DNA of 64,000 nucleotides, from assembly GCA_016297895.1 (NCBI GenBank), contig JAEDFS010000003.1:37758-101757 (forward strand), in the 5' to 3' direction. Under the pieces are notes generated by a model that searched no databases, was not told the origin of the DNA, and saw only the letters and a list, made by a program, of their open reading frames with translations. The DNA is from Marvinbryantia sp. (GTDB taxonomy: Bacteria > Bacillota > Clostridia > Lachnospirales > Lachnospiraceae). The position numbers and the translations under genes are program-made. Positions 51,677 to 60,267 of this stretch are shown piece by piece (positions within the stretch are counted from its first letter, which is position 1; each line of letters opens with the position of its first letter).

Positions 51677-52915
51677 ATGGGACTTCGGGAAGATGCAGAC
51701 CGGATCATTCATCAGGCAATTGAGGCGGTTTTGCCGGATCAGGCTATGATCCGGGCGTTGAAAGATCTGGAAATGCCGCATGGCAGACTGTATGTGGTGG
51801 CGCTTGGTAAGGCGGCATGGCAGATGGCGAAGACTGCAGAGCAGGAACTGCACGGCAAACTGGAAAAGGGTGTGGTTATCACAAAATACGGATATGCAAA
51901 GGGCGAGCTGGATGGTTTCCGTATTTTTGAAGCCGGACATCCGGTGCCGGACGACAATTCTTTCGCGGCAACAAGGTATGCGGTGGAGATGGCAGAGAAT
52001 CTGCGGGAAGAGGATCTGGTGCTTCTGCTGGTTTCGGGCGGGGGGTCTTCGTTGTTCGAGATTCCGATCTGTAAAGAAGAGTCACTCCAGGAGACGACGA
52101 GACAGCTTCTGGCCTGTGGAGCGGACATTACCGAGATCAATGTGATCCGGAAAAGGATCTCTGCGGTAAAGGGTGGAAAGTTTGCCCGGATGTGTGCACC
52201 TGCGAAGGTATATTCCATTGTACTTTCCGATATCATAGGCTCACCTCTTGATATGATCGCATCCGGTCCTGCATATCCGGACAGCAGCACTTCTGCAATG
52301 GCATGGGAGATCGTGAAAAAGTATGATCTGAAGCTGCCGGAGGATGTTCTGGCATTATTGGATGAGGAGACACCGAAGCAGTGCGATAATGTGACTACGG
52401 TAGTCACGGGAAGTGTAGAGGAACTGTGCCGGGCTGCGGCAGGATGCTGTGCCAAGTTGGGCTATGAGCCGATGGTGCTGACTTCCGGTCTGAATTGTAT
52501 TGCAAGGGAAGCAGGAAGCTTTCTTGCCGCCATTGCCAGAGAACACAGAAACAGTAAGAAATCACTGGCGTTTCTGGCAGGCGGGGAGACGGTGGTTCAG
52601 CTGACAGGAAAGGGCATGGGCGGAAGAAATCAGGAGCTTGCTCTTTCTGCAGCGGAAGGAATCTGCGGTCTGAAGAATGTAGCGATTTTTTCGGTCGGAT
52701 CAGACGGAACGGACGGACCGACGGATGCGGCCGGTGGATATGTGGATGGAGACACGGCAAAGCTTCTGGAACAGCAGGGCATAAAGATCAGTGAAGTCCT
52801 GCAGAAAAATGATTCTTATCATGCACTGGAAGTGAGCCATGGCCTAATTAAGACAGGTCCGACAGGAACAAATGTAAATGATGTGGCCTGTGTTTTGCTG
52901 CGGAGGGAAGAGTGA
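51677..52915 (+). CDS. Glycerate 2-kinase (GckA/MOFRL family)
   Basis: 412 residues, type II glycerate kinase that makes 2-phosphoglycerate. DUF4147 domain: GRLYVVALGKAAWQMAKTAE, EAGHPVPDDNS, LLLVSGGGSSLFEIP, NVIRKRISAVKGGK, and SDIIGSPLDMIASGP. The C-terminal MOFRL domain has GGETVVQLTGKGMGGRNQELALSAA and FSVGSDGTDGPTDAAGGYVD. GGGAG lies 10 bases before the ATG at 51677; the TTG at 51668 is one base from that site. 33 bases after the surface-protein gene. Confidence 0.9.
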   Translation: MGLREDADRIIHQAIEAVLPDQAMIRALKDLEMPHGRLYVVALGKAAWQMAKTAEQELHGKLEKGVVITKYGYAKGELDGFRIFEAGHPVPDDNSFAATRYAVEMAENLREEDLVLLLVSGGGSSLFEIPICKEESLQETTRQLLACGADITEINVIRKRISAVKGGKFARMCAPAKVYSIVLSDIIGSPLDMIASGPAYPDSSTSAMAWEIVKKYDLKLPEDVLALLDEETPKQCDNVTTVVTGSVEELCRAAAGCCAKLGYEPMVLTSGLNCIAREAGSFLAAIAREHRNSKKSLAFLAGGETVVQLTGKGMGGRNQELALSAAEGICGLKNVAIFSVGSDGTDGPTDAAGGYVDGDTAKLLEQQGIKISEVLQKNDSYHALEVSHGLIKTGPTGTNVNDVACVLLRREE

Positions 52916-53268
52916 AAGATTGATTTTTAAAACAGACTGCGGAAAGAAGATTTGCAAGAGAATGTTTGGACTAAATTAGACAGATTTACATGGTTTGTTT
53001 TTTAATGCGGGGTCTATGTATCTTTTTTTCGTCTGCAGATACCGTTTTTGAAAAATCATGCCCTTATTCGAAACAAAATGTCATCCTGACAGGAAAAAGA
53101 GTTCCTGAGACCCCGCTTTACATACATTTGCGGGGTCTCAGGAATGTTTTTTTCTCACCAGATACTTTTAGTAGTCAAAGACGGAGATTTTCGCCTGTTT
53201 TTATGTACAGAAAGTATCTGAGAAAGATTTCTTTTTGCTGAGACCCCGTTGCTGCGCAAAAAAATACG
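52916..53268. other. 353-base non-coding stretch between convergent genes
   Basis: No gene found. GGGGTCT/AGACCCC motifs occur at about 53000, 53108, 53132 and 53240, the middle two forming a terminator. The outer ones resemble the arms of the 19.6-kb inverted repeat. Confidence 0.6.
53102..53153 (+). terminator. 15-base perfect terminator hairpin
   Basis: TTCCTGAGACCCCGC / GCGGGGTCTCAGGAA with a 13-base loop, then TG and T7. The opposite strand lacks the T tract, so it terminates plus-strand transcripts from the glycerate kinase gene. Confidence 0.9.
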
Positions 53269-53637
53269 TTATCGCACCGGAACGATCTCCAGCCAGTATC
53301 CATCGGGATCTGTGATGAAGTAGATGCCCATGGAAGTATTTTCAAAGCAGATACAGCCCATTTCTTTGTGGAGGGCATGAGCAGCTTCAAAATCAGCAGT
53401 CCGGAAAGCCAGATGGAATTCACATTCTCCCAGATTATAAGGCTGCGGATGATCACGAAGCCAGGTCAGCTCCAGTTCAAAATCAGATTCTTCATTTTTG
53501 ACATATACGATGATAAAGGAACCATCATCAGCAGTGATACGTCTGGATTCTTTTAATCCCAGTGCTTTTTCATAGAAAGCAAGAGATCTGTCCAGATCGG
53601 ATACGTTGTAATTTTCATGGATCATTTTAAACGTCAT
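53269..53637 (-). CDS. VOC-superfamily protein (glyoxalase I-like)
   Basis: 122 residues, two betaalphabetabetabeta units. N-terminal HENYNVSDLDRSLAFYEKALGL and C-terminal GIYFITDPDGYWLEIVP carry the expected metal ligands His and Glu (HENYNV, ELELTWL, HLAFRT, EIVPVR). Closest by eye to lactoylglutathione lyase (gloA), which removes methylglyoxal. AGGAGG precedes the ATG by 8 bases. Divergent from the ECF sigma operon. Confidence 0.83.
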   Translation of the reverse strand: MTFKMIHENYNVSDLDRSLAFYEKALGLKESRRITADDGSFIIVYVKNEESDFELELTWLRDHPQPYNLGECEFHLAFRTADFEAAHALHKEMGCICFENTSMGIYFITDPDGYWLEIVPVR

Positions 53638-53739
53638 GGAAAAGTCCTCCTGTCTGTTTTGTTTTAAAGACAGTATATAAAATTTTTTATTTTCGTGCAA
53701 CAGTTGGCATGTTTTTTGACACTATATAATTGAAACACC

Positions 53740-53811
53740 TGAATCACGTTCTTACGCCGCCATACAGCAAGTGTCTGGCGGCTGTGTGAACAGTAACGAA
53801 ACCGTGATTCA
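53740..53811 (+). promoter_or_regulatory. Nested-hairpin leader of the ECF sigma operon
   Basis: Outer arms TGAATCACG (53740-53748) and CGTGATTCA (53803-53811) pair perfectly over 9 bases. Inside, GCCGCCA / TGGCGGC (53756-53762 / 53776-53782) form a second stem. A TATAAT at 53725-53730 lies just upstream, so the structure would be at the 5' end of the transcript. Function unknown. Confidence 0.6.
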
Positions 53812-53853
53812 TAGTTTAAGCAAAGAATCTGCAGATTCAAAGAGGGAATATTT

Positions 53854-54354
53854 ATGGAAGAACAGACAACACTCATTCATCAGGCGAAGCTTGGGAATCC
53901 CCAGGCGTTCGCAAAGCTATATGAAGAAATATACAGGGATATGTACCGGTTTGCATGGTATCTGCTGAAAAACAGTCATGATGCGGAGGATCTGGTCAGC
54001 GAGACAGTCATGGATGCATGGGCTGGGATCCGGGGCCTTAAAAAGGAAGAATCCTTCAGAGCCTGGATATTCCGGATCCTGTCCAACAAATGCAGGAAGC
54101 GGCTGAAGGAGTACTTAAGCAGGACGGAAGAATTGCCGGAGCATCTGGAGTCTGAGCAGAGAAACCGGGAGGAAGATATGGATGTGAAGGAGGCCTTTTC
54201 CAGACTGGAAGAAGAAGAACGGCTGATTCTGTCTCTCAGGATTTTCGGAGGATACAGCAGCAAAGAAATCGGAGCCTGCCTGAACATGAATGACGCTACG
54301 GTGCGGTCCCGGCAGAAAAGAGCATTGGAAAAAATGCAAAGATATCTGGCGTAG
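53854..54354 (+). CDS. ECF-type RNA polymerase sigma factor
   Basis: 166 residues. Region 2 (about 20-75): LYEEIYRDMYRFAWYLLKNSHDAEDLVSETVMDAW. Region 4 (about 115-160): EERLILSLRIFGGYSSKEIGACLNMNDATVRSRQKRALEKM. The linker is short, as expected for the ECF group. It is followed 12 bases later by a membrane-anchored beta-propeller protein that probably acts as its partner. Confidence 0.9.
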   Translation: MEEQTTLIHQAKLGNPQAFAKLYEEIYRDMYRFAWYLLKNSHDAEDLVSETVMDAWAGIRGLKKEESFRAWIFRILSNKCRKRLKEYLSRTEELPEHLESEQRNREEDMDVKEAFSRLEEEERLILSLRIFGGYSSKEIGACLNMNDATVRSRQKRALEKMQRYLA

Positions 54355-54366
54355 GAGGGGAATGTG

Positions 54367-56394
54367 ATGGATAAAAAAATCTGGAATGAAGAAGAGATAC
54401 TGAATAAGATCAAAGAGTCGGCAGAAGACGTGGAGGTGCCGGAGTCTCTCAGTCCGGAACAGATCCTGAAAAAACTGGAAGAGCAGGAACGGAAGAAGGA
54501 CAGTACTCAGGGAGAAGAAGAGACAACACAGAAGGAACAGAAAAAGATATCGCACTGGAGAAAATATGCGGTCCGGCTGGCGGAGACGGCGGCAGTGCTG
54601 CTGATTGTCGCTGCAGCAGGCAGTCAGATCAGGGAGAACAGGGTTCCGGCAGAAGAGAAAGCGGCTCTTGAGACAGAGATGGTTGCGGAGCCGGAACAGC
54701 AGGCAGCGTTGTATCCCGGGGATCTGCGCCCGGTGACGGACAGTGCGGAACTGTTTCAGAAGCTGTGGGATTACCGGAATATTCAGATGCTCACTCGCAG
54801 TCTGTCGAGTCCCAAGGCGGTGCTGTACTCGGATATGGCAGTGGAAGAGGCGGACATGGATATGGTATATGACAGCGGAGCGACAAGCGTGCAGAACACG
54901 GCGGCTTCGGAGACGGGAGATTTTTCTGAGACCAATACAAGGGAAGCCGGCGTGGATGAAGGGGATATTGTGAAGACCGATGGGAAATTCCTTTATATTA
55001 TAAAGGGAAATTCCGGTGTCCGGATCGTGAAGCTGGATGGTGCAAAAATGGAGGAGACGGCAGTGATCCATCCGGAAAGCCTGAATGAAAATACCTGTGA
55101 CATGTATCTGGACGGGGATCGTCTGATCCTGATCACAAAAGGGACTCAGAGCAGCATGACAGAGTCGGATACCGATGTCTATACCGTAGAGAACAAGGAA
55201 TATGTGCGGGTCACTACCTATGATATTGCCGACAGGAAGGAGCCAAAGGAAATCGGAAATGTCACCCAGGAAGGTTCTTATAAGAGCAGCCGGAAGAATG
55301 GGGAATATCTCTACCTTTTTACGGCATTTGAGCCCCGGCTGGAGACAAAAGAGGATCAGAGCAGGATCATGCCGCTGATCAATGGTACAGAAATGGAAGC
55401 GCAGCGTATCTATGTACCGGAATACCTGAAAAATACCACCTATCTGGTCATGGGAGCCATCGATCTTGAGAAACCTTCTGAGATGGCAGACAGCAAAGCG
55501 GTGGTTTCCGGGGCTGACAGCTTTTATGTAAGTCAGGATCATATTTATATCTATAATGAAGAGTGGGCGAATGAAACCTATGTGACCCGGATCCTGAAAT
55601 TCGGATACAAAGACGGTGAAATTACGGGAGCTGCTGCGGGCCAGGTGGATGGATATCTGAATGACAGCTTTTCCATTGATGAATATCAGGGATATCTGCG
55701 TCTGGTGGTTACGGACTGGAACAGCGGAGAGGATAAGAACAGCCTTTATATTCTGGATGAGGATCTTAAGATCGTAGGGGAAATTACGGATCTTGCCCCG
55801 GGAGAAACGATCCGTTCCGCCAGATTTATGGGCGATACCGGTTATTTTGTGACGTTCCGTCAGATGGATCCTCTGTTTTCCGTGGACTTAAGTGACCCGG
55901 AAAATCCCAAAATTCTGGGAGAACTGAAGATTCCGGGATTTTCTTCCTATCTGCATGTTTACGGAGAAAATCTGCTTCTTGGAATCGGTTATGAGGCGGA
56001 TCCGGACAATGGCTCGACTACGGGAGTGAAGATCTCCATGTTTGACATCAGTGATCCTTCCAACGTGACGGAGATCGATAAATATGTGATCAACGGAGCC
56101 GTCAGCCTGCCGGCTGCAGATTCCTACAAAACGGTCATGATCGATCCGGAAAAAAATCTGTTTGGATTTGCCTGTGACAGCGAATATCTGGTATTTTCCT
56201 ATGATGCGGAGAATGGATTTGTCAATGAACTGACCCATCATCTGATGACAGAAGGGAACAGCTACTGGTATGATAATGCAGACTACAGGGGAATGTATGC
56301 GGGAGACTGGTTCTATCTGGCAGACGAGGAGGAAGTGCTGGCGTTTGATATGGCGGGAGAGTTTGGCCTTGAAGGACGACTGGAATTGGATTGA
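54367..56394 (+). CDS. Membrane-anchored beta-propeller protein, probable anti-sigma partner
   Basis: 675 residues. A cytoplasmic N-terminal ~65 residues rich in Glu/Lys (EEEILNKIKESAEDVEVPESL) is the expected anti-sigma segment. One membrane helix (about 75-95, RLAETAAVLLIVAAAGSQI) follows, then a large extracytoplasmic Beta_propel (PF09826-like) domain (~190-675) with recurrent blades (TDGKFLYIIKGNSGVRIVKLD, GDTGYFVTFRQMDPLFSVDLSDPENPKI). GTG/ATG at 54364/54367 follow AGGAGGGG; 54367 has better spacing. It likely holds the sigma factor at the membrane until an envelope signal arrives. Confidence 0.85.
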   Translation: MDKKIWNEEEILNKIKESAEDVEVPESLSPEQILKKLEEQERKKDSTQGEEETTQKEQKKISHWRKYAVRLAETAAVLLIVAAAGSQIRENRVPAEEKAALETEMVAEPEQQAALYPGDLRPVTDSAELFQKLWDYRNIQMLTRSLSSPKAVLYSDMAVEEADMDMVYDSGATSVQNTAASETGDFSETNTREAGVDEGDIVKTDGKFLYIIKGNSGVRIVKLDGAKMEETAVIHPESLNENTCDMYLDGDRLILITKGTQSSMTESDTDVYTVENKEYVRVTTYDIADRKEPKEIGNVTQEGSYKSSRKNGEYLYLFTAFEPRLETKEDQSRIMPLINGTEMEAQRIYVPEYLKNTTYLVMGAIDLEKPSEMADSKAVVSGADSFYVSQDHIYIYNEEWANETYVTRILKFGYKDGEITGAAAGQVDGYLNDSFSIDEYQGYLRLVVTDWNSGEDKNSLYILDEDLKIVGEITDLAPGETIRSARFMGDTGYFVTFRQMDPLFSVDLSDPENPKILGELKIPGFSSYLHVYGENLLLGIGYEADPDNGSTTGVKISMFDISDPSNVTEIDKYVINGAVSLPAADSYKTVMIDPEKNLFGFACDSEYLVFSYDAENGFVNELTHHLMTEGNSYWYDNADYRGMYAGDWFYLADEEEVLAFDMAGEFGLEGRLELD

Positions 56395-56468
56395 CGCATG
56401 TGACTGCCGGGTGTTATACTGAAAATCAAGGACGCAGGAAATGCGTAAGGGAACAGGAGGAGTTTTGC

Positions 56469-57392
56469 ATGTCAGAAGAAAAGACAATGCCGGCAACAGA
56501 AAGCATGGCGGATTATGAAGAGGAACTGAATGCTTCACTGAAGCAGATCCACGAGGGTGACGTGATTACGGGAACCGTCATCGGAGTGACAGACACGGAA
56601 GTGATCCTGGATCTGAAATATTACACAGAAGGTGTGATCCGTGCGGAAGATTTTACCGATGATCCTACATTTAACATGAAGGAAGAAGTTCATATCGGAG
56701 ATGAGATCTCAGCGACAGTGGTAAGACGTGACGGCGGACAGGGACAGATCATGCTTTCCAGAAAAGAAGCCAATGAGGTACTTGCCTGGGATAAGTTAAA
56801 GGAACTTCAGGAGCAGGGAACCAATCTTAAGGTGAAAGTGGCAGGCGTGGTAAAATCCGGTGTCGTTGCCTATGTAGAAGGAATCCGCGGCTTTATTCCC
56901 GCTTCCAAGCTGGCTCTGGAATATGTGGAAGACCTGAACGAATGGCTGGGCAGAGAGATCGAGGTCCGGGTCATTAACGTGGACGAAGAGGATAGTAAGC
57001 TGGTTCTCTCCGCAAAGGAGATCTTAAGAGAAAAAGAGGCAGAAGAGCGAAAGACAAAAGTATCCAATGTGGCAGTGGGACTGGTGACAGAAGGTACGGT
57101 AGAGTCTCTTCAGGATTATGGCGCATTTATCAATCTGGGCGGCGGTCTTACCGGCCTGGTTCACATTTCTCAGATCAGTGAAAAACGGATCAAACATCCC
57201 AGTGCGGTGCTGAAAGTGGGCGATACCGTGAAGGTAAAGGTCATTGCCGTAAAGGACGGAAAACTGAGCCTGAGCATGAAAGCTCTGCAGGATGTGGCAG
57301 CAGAGGAAATTCAGGAGGAGACTATTGAGCTTCCGGAAAGTGAGAGCATTACCACAAACCTGGGATCCCTGTTTGCAAAGATAAAGTTGTAA
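56469..57392 (+). CDS. S1 RNA-binding domain protein (ribosomal protein S1-like)
   Basis: 307 residues with three S1 OB-fold repeats at about 28-100, 112-190 and 202-275 (GDVITGTVIGVTDTEVILDL, KVKVAGVVKSGVVAYVEGIRGFIPAS, EGTVESLQDYGAFINLGG). That is shorter than E. coli S1 (six repeats) and similar to Bacillus YpfD (four). It may guide mRNA binding or ribosome function. GGAGGAG before the ATG; the frame upstream of it lacks a start signal. Probably expressed strongly. Confidence 0.88.
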   Translation: MSEEKTMPATESMADYEEELNASLKQIHEGDVITGTVIGVTDTEVILDLKYYTEGVIRAEDFTDDPTFNMKEEVHIGDEISATVVRRDGGQGQIMLSRKEANEVLAWDKLKELQEQGTNLKVKVAGVVKSGVVAYVEGIRGFIPASKLALEYVEDLNEWLGREIEVRVINVDEEDSKLVLSAKEILREKEAEERKTKVSNVAVGLVTEGTVESLQDYGAFINLGGGLTGLVHISQISEKRIKHPSAVLKVGDTVKVKVIAVKDGKLSLSMKALQDVAAEEIQEETIELPESESITTNLGSLFAKIKL

Positions 57393-57393
57393 A

Positions 57394-57516
57394 GATGTTG
57401 GGGGCAAAAGCCCCCAACTAAGATACCTACGGATTGTTCCGTGCTTTGCATCTACGCTTCGCTTCGGTCGGTGCTTAACGCGTCTCACTGGGACGCAGCA
57501 CTCCCACAATCCTAAC
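57394..57516 (-). repeat. Dispersed structured repeat, copy B (minus orientation)
   Basis: Read on the minus strand it contains GGATTGTGGGAGTGC, a near-palindromic insert GCGTC-CCAGTGA-GACGC, TGCAAAGCACGGAACAATCC, GTAGGTATC and a perfect GTTGGGGGC / GCCCCCAAC hairpin (57397-57405 / 57410-57418). The right part matches copy A at 16938-17020 with about three differences. The loop insert (~60 bases) is absent from copy A. Confidence 0.8.
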
Positions 57517-57531
57517 CCAAATTCGCATATC

Positions 57532-57553
57532 GTGGGATAGTCATCCCACTTTT
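57532..57553 (+). terminator. Terminator after the S1 gene
   Basis: GTGGGAT-AGTC-ATCCCAC with four T following. Confidence 0.75.
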
Positions 57554-57576
57554 ATGCTCATATTGGGGCGGGTCCC

Positions 57577-57623
57577 AAGGTCTTTCGCCCACCTATGAGC
57601 AAGCTCATGTGGGCTTAGACCTT
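57577..57623. repeat. 47-base imperfect inverted repeat
   Basis: Nested pairs AAGGTCT/AGACCTT, GCCCAC/GTGGGC and ATGAGC/GCTCAT separated by 3- and 2-base bulges, with only two bases in the apical loop. Followed by TTGACCC, not a T tract, so it is not a standard terminator. Confidence 0.8.
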
Positions 57624-57787
57624 TTGACCCTGTTATCTTGTAAATAGTGACAAAAAAATAAAAAACGAGGAGCAATATTTGGAAAAAATAACAAAGAATT
57701 TATCATTTGTTCATAATTTGTCCATATTTTCCTGTTAAGATATAGACAGTTAAAAACACATGATTATTAGATAAATTTTTTCATAAT

Positions 57788-57816
57788 TGCCTCCGGTGTA
57801 CCAGACGCCGGGGGCA
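57788..57816 (+). promoter_or_regulatory. Strong GC-rich hairpin before the HAD phosphatase gene
   Basis: TGCCTCCGGTGT (57788-57799) pairs with ACGCCGGGGGCA (57805-57816), 12 bases with two G-U pairs, loop ACCAG, then a T-rich CTCCTCATTTT. Sits 60 bases before the gene, so it could be an attenuator or the terminator of an upstream transcript. Confidence 0.65.
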
Positions 57817-57876
57817 CTCCTCATTTTAGGGGATCATCTCAGGAGACCATCGAAAAAACAGATCAGGGAGAAACGT

Positions 57877-58590
57877 ATGACGGCAATTGTATTTGATATG
57901 GATGATACGCTGTATGACAGAAGCCTGCCTTTTCGGGAGGCATATGAGGAGCTTTTTGCCGACAAATATCCGGTGGATTTCGAGAAGCTTTACCGGGCGT
58001 CCAAGCGGAGGGGAGATGAGGTCTTTGAGGCGGCTCAGAAAGGGGAAATGCCCCTGGAGGAATCCCATATTTACCGGTTTCAGAAGGGATTTGCGGATCT
58101 TGGAGTGGAAGTGAGCAGAGAGGAAGCACTGAGTTTTCAGCGTCGGTATGTTCAGAGACAGGGTGAGATCCGGTTGTCACCGGTGACGACAAAAATGCTG
58201 GACGAGCTGGCACGGCGCGGAATTCCAATGGGGATCCTGACCAACGGCCAGGTGGATCATCAGGGAAGAAAGATAGGAAAGCTGGGACTGGAAAAATGGA
58301 TCCCCATGGAACGGATCGTGATCTCTGCGGCCTGTGAGCTGGCAAAACCGGATGTGAGGATCTTTCAGTATGCACAGAAAAAGCTGGGGATTGAGGGAGA
58401 AAACGTTTATTTTGTGGGGGATTCCTATGAGGCGGATATTCTGGGAGCGATTTCGGCAGGATGGAAAACTGTCTGGGTCAATAAAGAGAAGAAAGAGATC
58501 ACAAAGGGGATGACACAGCCGGATTATATGGTGTATGATGAAGAGGAATTATATGACTGTATCTGCGGTATTTTAGAGAGGGAAGAGTAA
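57877..58590 (+). CDS. HAD-superfamily phosphatase
   Basis: 237 residues. Motif I FDMDDTLYD (Asp8, Asp10), motif II Thr/Ser in ILTNGQ, motif III Lys in CELAKPDVRIFQYA, motif IV VGDSYEADILGA. The C1 helical cap covers about 20-85. This is the subfamily that includes YjjG/epoxide-hydrolase-like nucleotidases; the substrate cannot be read. The ATG at 57877 has AGGGAG 6 bases upstream. Three bases precede the pyrophosphatase gene, so they share an operon. Confidence 0.87.
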   Translation: MTAIVFDMDDTLYDRSLPFREAYEELFADKYPVDFEKLYRASKRRGDEVFEAAQKGEMPLEESHIYRFQKGFADLGVEVSREEALSFQRRYVQRQGEIRLSPVTTKMLDELARRGIPMGILTNGQVDHQGRKIGKLGLEKWIPMERIVISAACELAKPDVRIFQYAQKKLGIEGENVYFVGDSYEADILGAISAGWKTVWVNKEKKEITKGMTQPDYMVYDEEELYDCICGILEREE

Positions 58591-58593
58591 AGC

Positions 58594-60252
58594 ATGGAAG
58601 AAAACGAAAACACGAAAAATAAGATCTATGTCATTGGTCATAAAAATCCGGATACCGATTCCATCTGTTCTGCCATATCCTATGCCTATCTGAAAAATCA
58701 GACGGATGAGCGCCGGTATGTGGCCAAGAGAGCGGGAAGCATCAGCACGGAAACCCAGTTTGTACTGGACCGTTTCGGTGTGGAGGTGCCCGGATATGTG
58801 CCCAATGTTAAGACAAAAGTGCGGGATATGGAGATCCGGAGAACCAGGGGAGTACCCAGCAGCATTTCTCTGAAGAAGGCATGGACCATTTTGAATGAGA
58901 GCAAGGGAACGACGCTCCCTATCATCAAGGAAGACAATCTGCTGGAGGGCCTGATCAGCATCGGCGACATTGCCAGATCCTATATGGCTGTGTTGGATAA
59001 TGCGATCCTGTCCAAAGCAAAGACCCAGTATAAAAATATCCTGGAGACGCTGGACGGAACCCTTTATGTGGGGGATGAAGAGGCATATTTTACGGAAGGA
59101 AAAGTGATCGTGGCCGCTTCCAGTCCGGAGGTCATGGAATCCTACATAGAGAAGAATGATATGGTCATCCTGGGAAACCGTTACGAGACCCAGCTGTGTG
59201 CCATTGAGATGAATGCCGGATGTCTGGTGATATGCGGAGATGCGGTGGTGACAAAGACGATACAGATTCTGGCAAGAGAAAAGCACTGTACGATTATCGC
59301 AACCCCTTATGACACCTATACTGTGGCCCATCTGATCAATCAGAGTATGCCGGTCAGCTATTTTATGAAGGCCAAGGATCTGATCGTTTTTTCGGAGGAT
59401 GATTTTACGGATGATATCAAAGACATCATGGCCAGCAAACGACACAGAGATTTCCCGATTCTGGACAAGAACGGAAAATATGTAGGCACGATCTCCAGAC
59501 GAAATCTGTTGGGTATCAAAAAGAGAGGGCTGATCTTGGTGGATCACAATGAGACCTCCCAGGCGGTGGATAATATTGACAGTGCGGAAATTATGGAGAT
59601 CATTGATCACCACAGACTGGGCTCCCTGGAAACGATGATGCCGGTGTACTTCCGGAATCAGCCGGTGGGATGTACCGCTACCATCATCTATCAGATGTTC
59701 GGGGAAAAGGGCGTGGAGATCCCGCCCAAGATCGCAGGGCTTCTGTGTGCAGCCATCATTTCCGATACGCTTCTGTTCCGTTCTCCCACCTGTACGGCGG
59801 CGGACCGGGATGCGGCGGAAAATCTGGCCGGGATCGCAGGGATCCGCTGCGAACAGTTTGCAGCAGAAATGTTTGACGCAGGAAGCAATCTGAAGGAAAA
59901 AACGGCGGAGCAGATCTTTTATCAGGATTTTAAGAAGTTTGAGCAGGACAAGATCACATTTGGAGTGGCACAGATCAATTCCATGACAGAGGGAGAGCTG
60001 GCGGATGCCAAGGAAAAGCTGCTGCGGTATATGAAGAAGGCTTTTGAGGATCAGAAGCTGAATATGCTGTTCTTCATGCTGACCGATATTCTGAATGAAT
60101 CTACAGAGCTTCTCTGCATCGGAGAGGGCGCAGAGCGGCTGGTGCGTGAGGCCTTTGGCGTCACGCCGGAGAACGGTTCTGTGGTACTCCCGGGAATCGT
60201 ATCCAGAAAGAAGCAGGTGATCCCCACACTGTTAAATACATTGCAGAAATAG
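58594..60252 (+). CDS. ppaC: Manganese-dependent inorganic pyrophosphatase with CBS and DRTGG domains
   Basis: 552 residues, family II PPase that hydrolyses PPi. DHH motifs in GHKNPDTDSICSA and DHHRLGSLETM, and the C-terminal DHHA2 domain (~430-552) ending VVLPGIVSRKKQVIPTL. Two CBS modules flank a DRTGG domain (~70-310), the nucleotide-sensing insert found in Clostridia that is regulated by adenine nucleotides and Ap(n)A. About 245 residues longer than the simple ppaC, as expected for the regulated form. Confidence 0.92.
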   Translation: MEENENTKNKIYVIGHKNPDTDSICSAISYAYLKNQTDERRYVAKRAGSISTETQFVLDRFGVEVPGYVPNVKTKVRDMEIRRTRGVPSSISLKKAWTILNESKGTTLPIIKEDNLLEGLISIGDIARSYMAVLDNAILSKAKTQYKNILETLDGTLYVGDEEAYFTEGKVIVAASSPEVMESYIEKNDMVILGNRYETQLCAIEMNAGCLVICGDAVVTKTIQILAREKHCTIIATPYDTYTVAHLINQSMPVSYFMKAKDLIVFSEDDFTDDIKDIMASKRHRDFPILDKNGKYVGTISRRNLLGIKKRGLILVDHNETSQAVDNIDSAEIMEIIDHHRLGSLETMMPVYFRNQPVGCTATIIYQMFGEKGVEIPPKIAGLLCAAIISDTLLFRSPTCTAADRDAAENLAGIAGIRCEQFAAEMFDAGSNLKEKTAEQIFYQDFKKFEQDKITFGVAQINSMTEGELADAKEKLLRYMKKAFEDQKLNMLFFMLTDILNESTELLCIGEGAERLVREAFGVTPENGSVVLPGIVSRKKQVIPTLLNTLQK

Positions 60253-60267
60253 AAAGGCAGCGTGACT

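Noticed and set aside
54115..55542. 475-residue minus-strand open frame
   Set aside because: It is antisense to the sigma and beta-propeller genes, rich in His/Leu/Arg as expected of a shadow frame, with no ribosome site.
57480..57640. tRNA or tmRNA in the hairpin-rich region
   Set aside because: No cloverleaf, T-arm GGTTCGAATCC-type sequence or acceptor pairing could be found.
58573..59613. 346-residue minus-strand open frame
   Set aside because: Antisense to the pyrophosphatase gene with its conserved DHH motifs.
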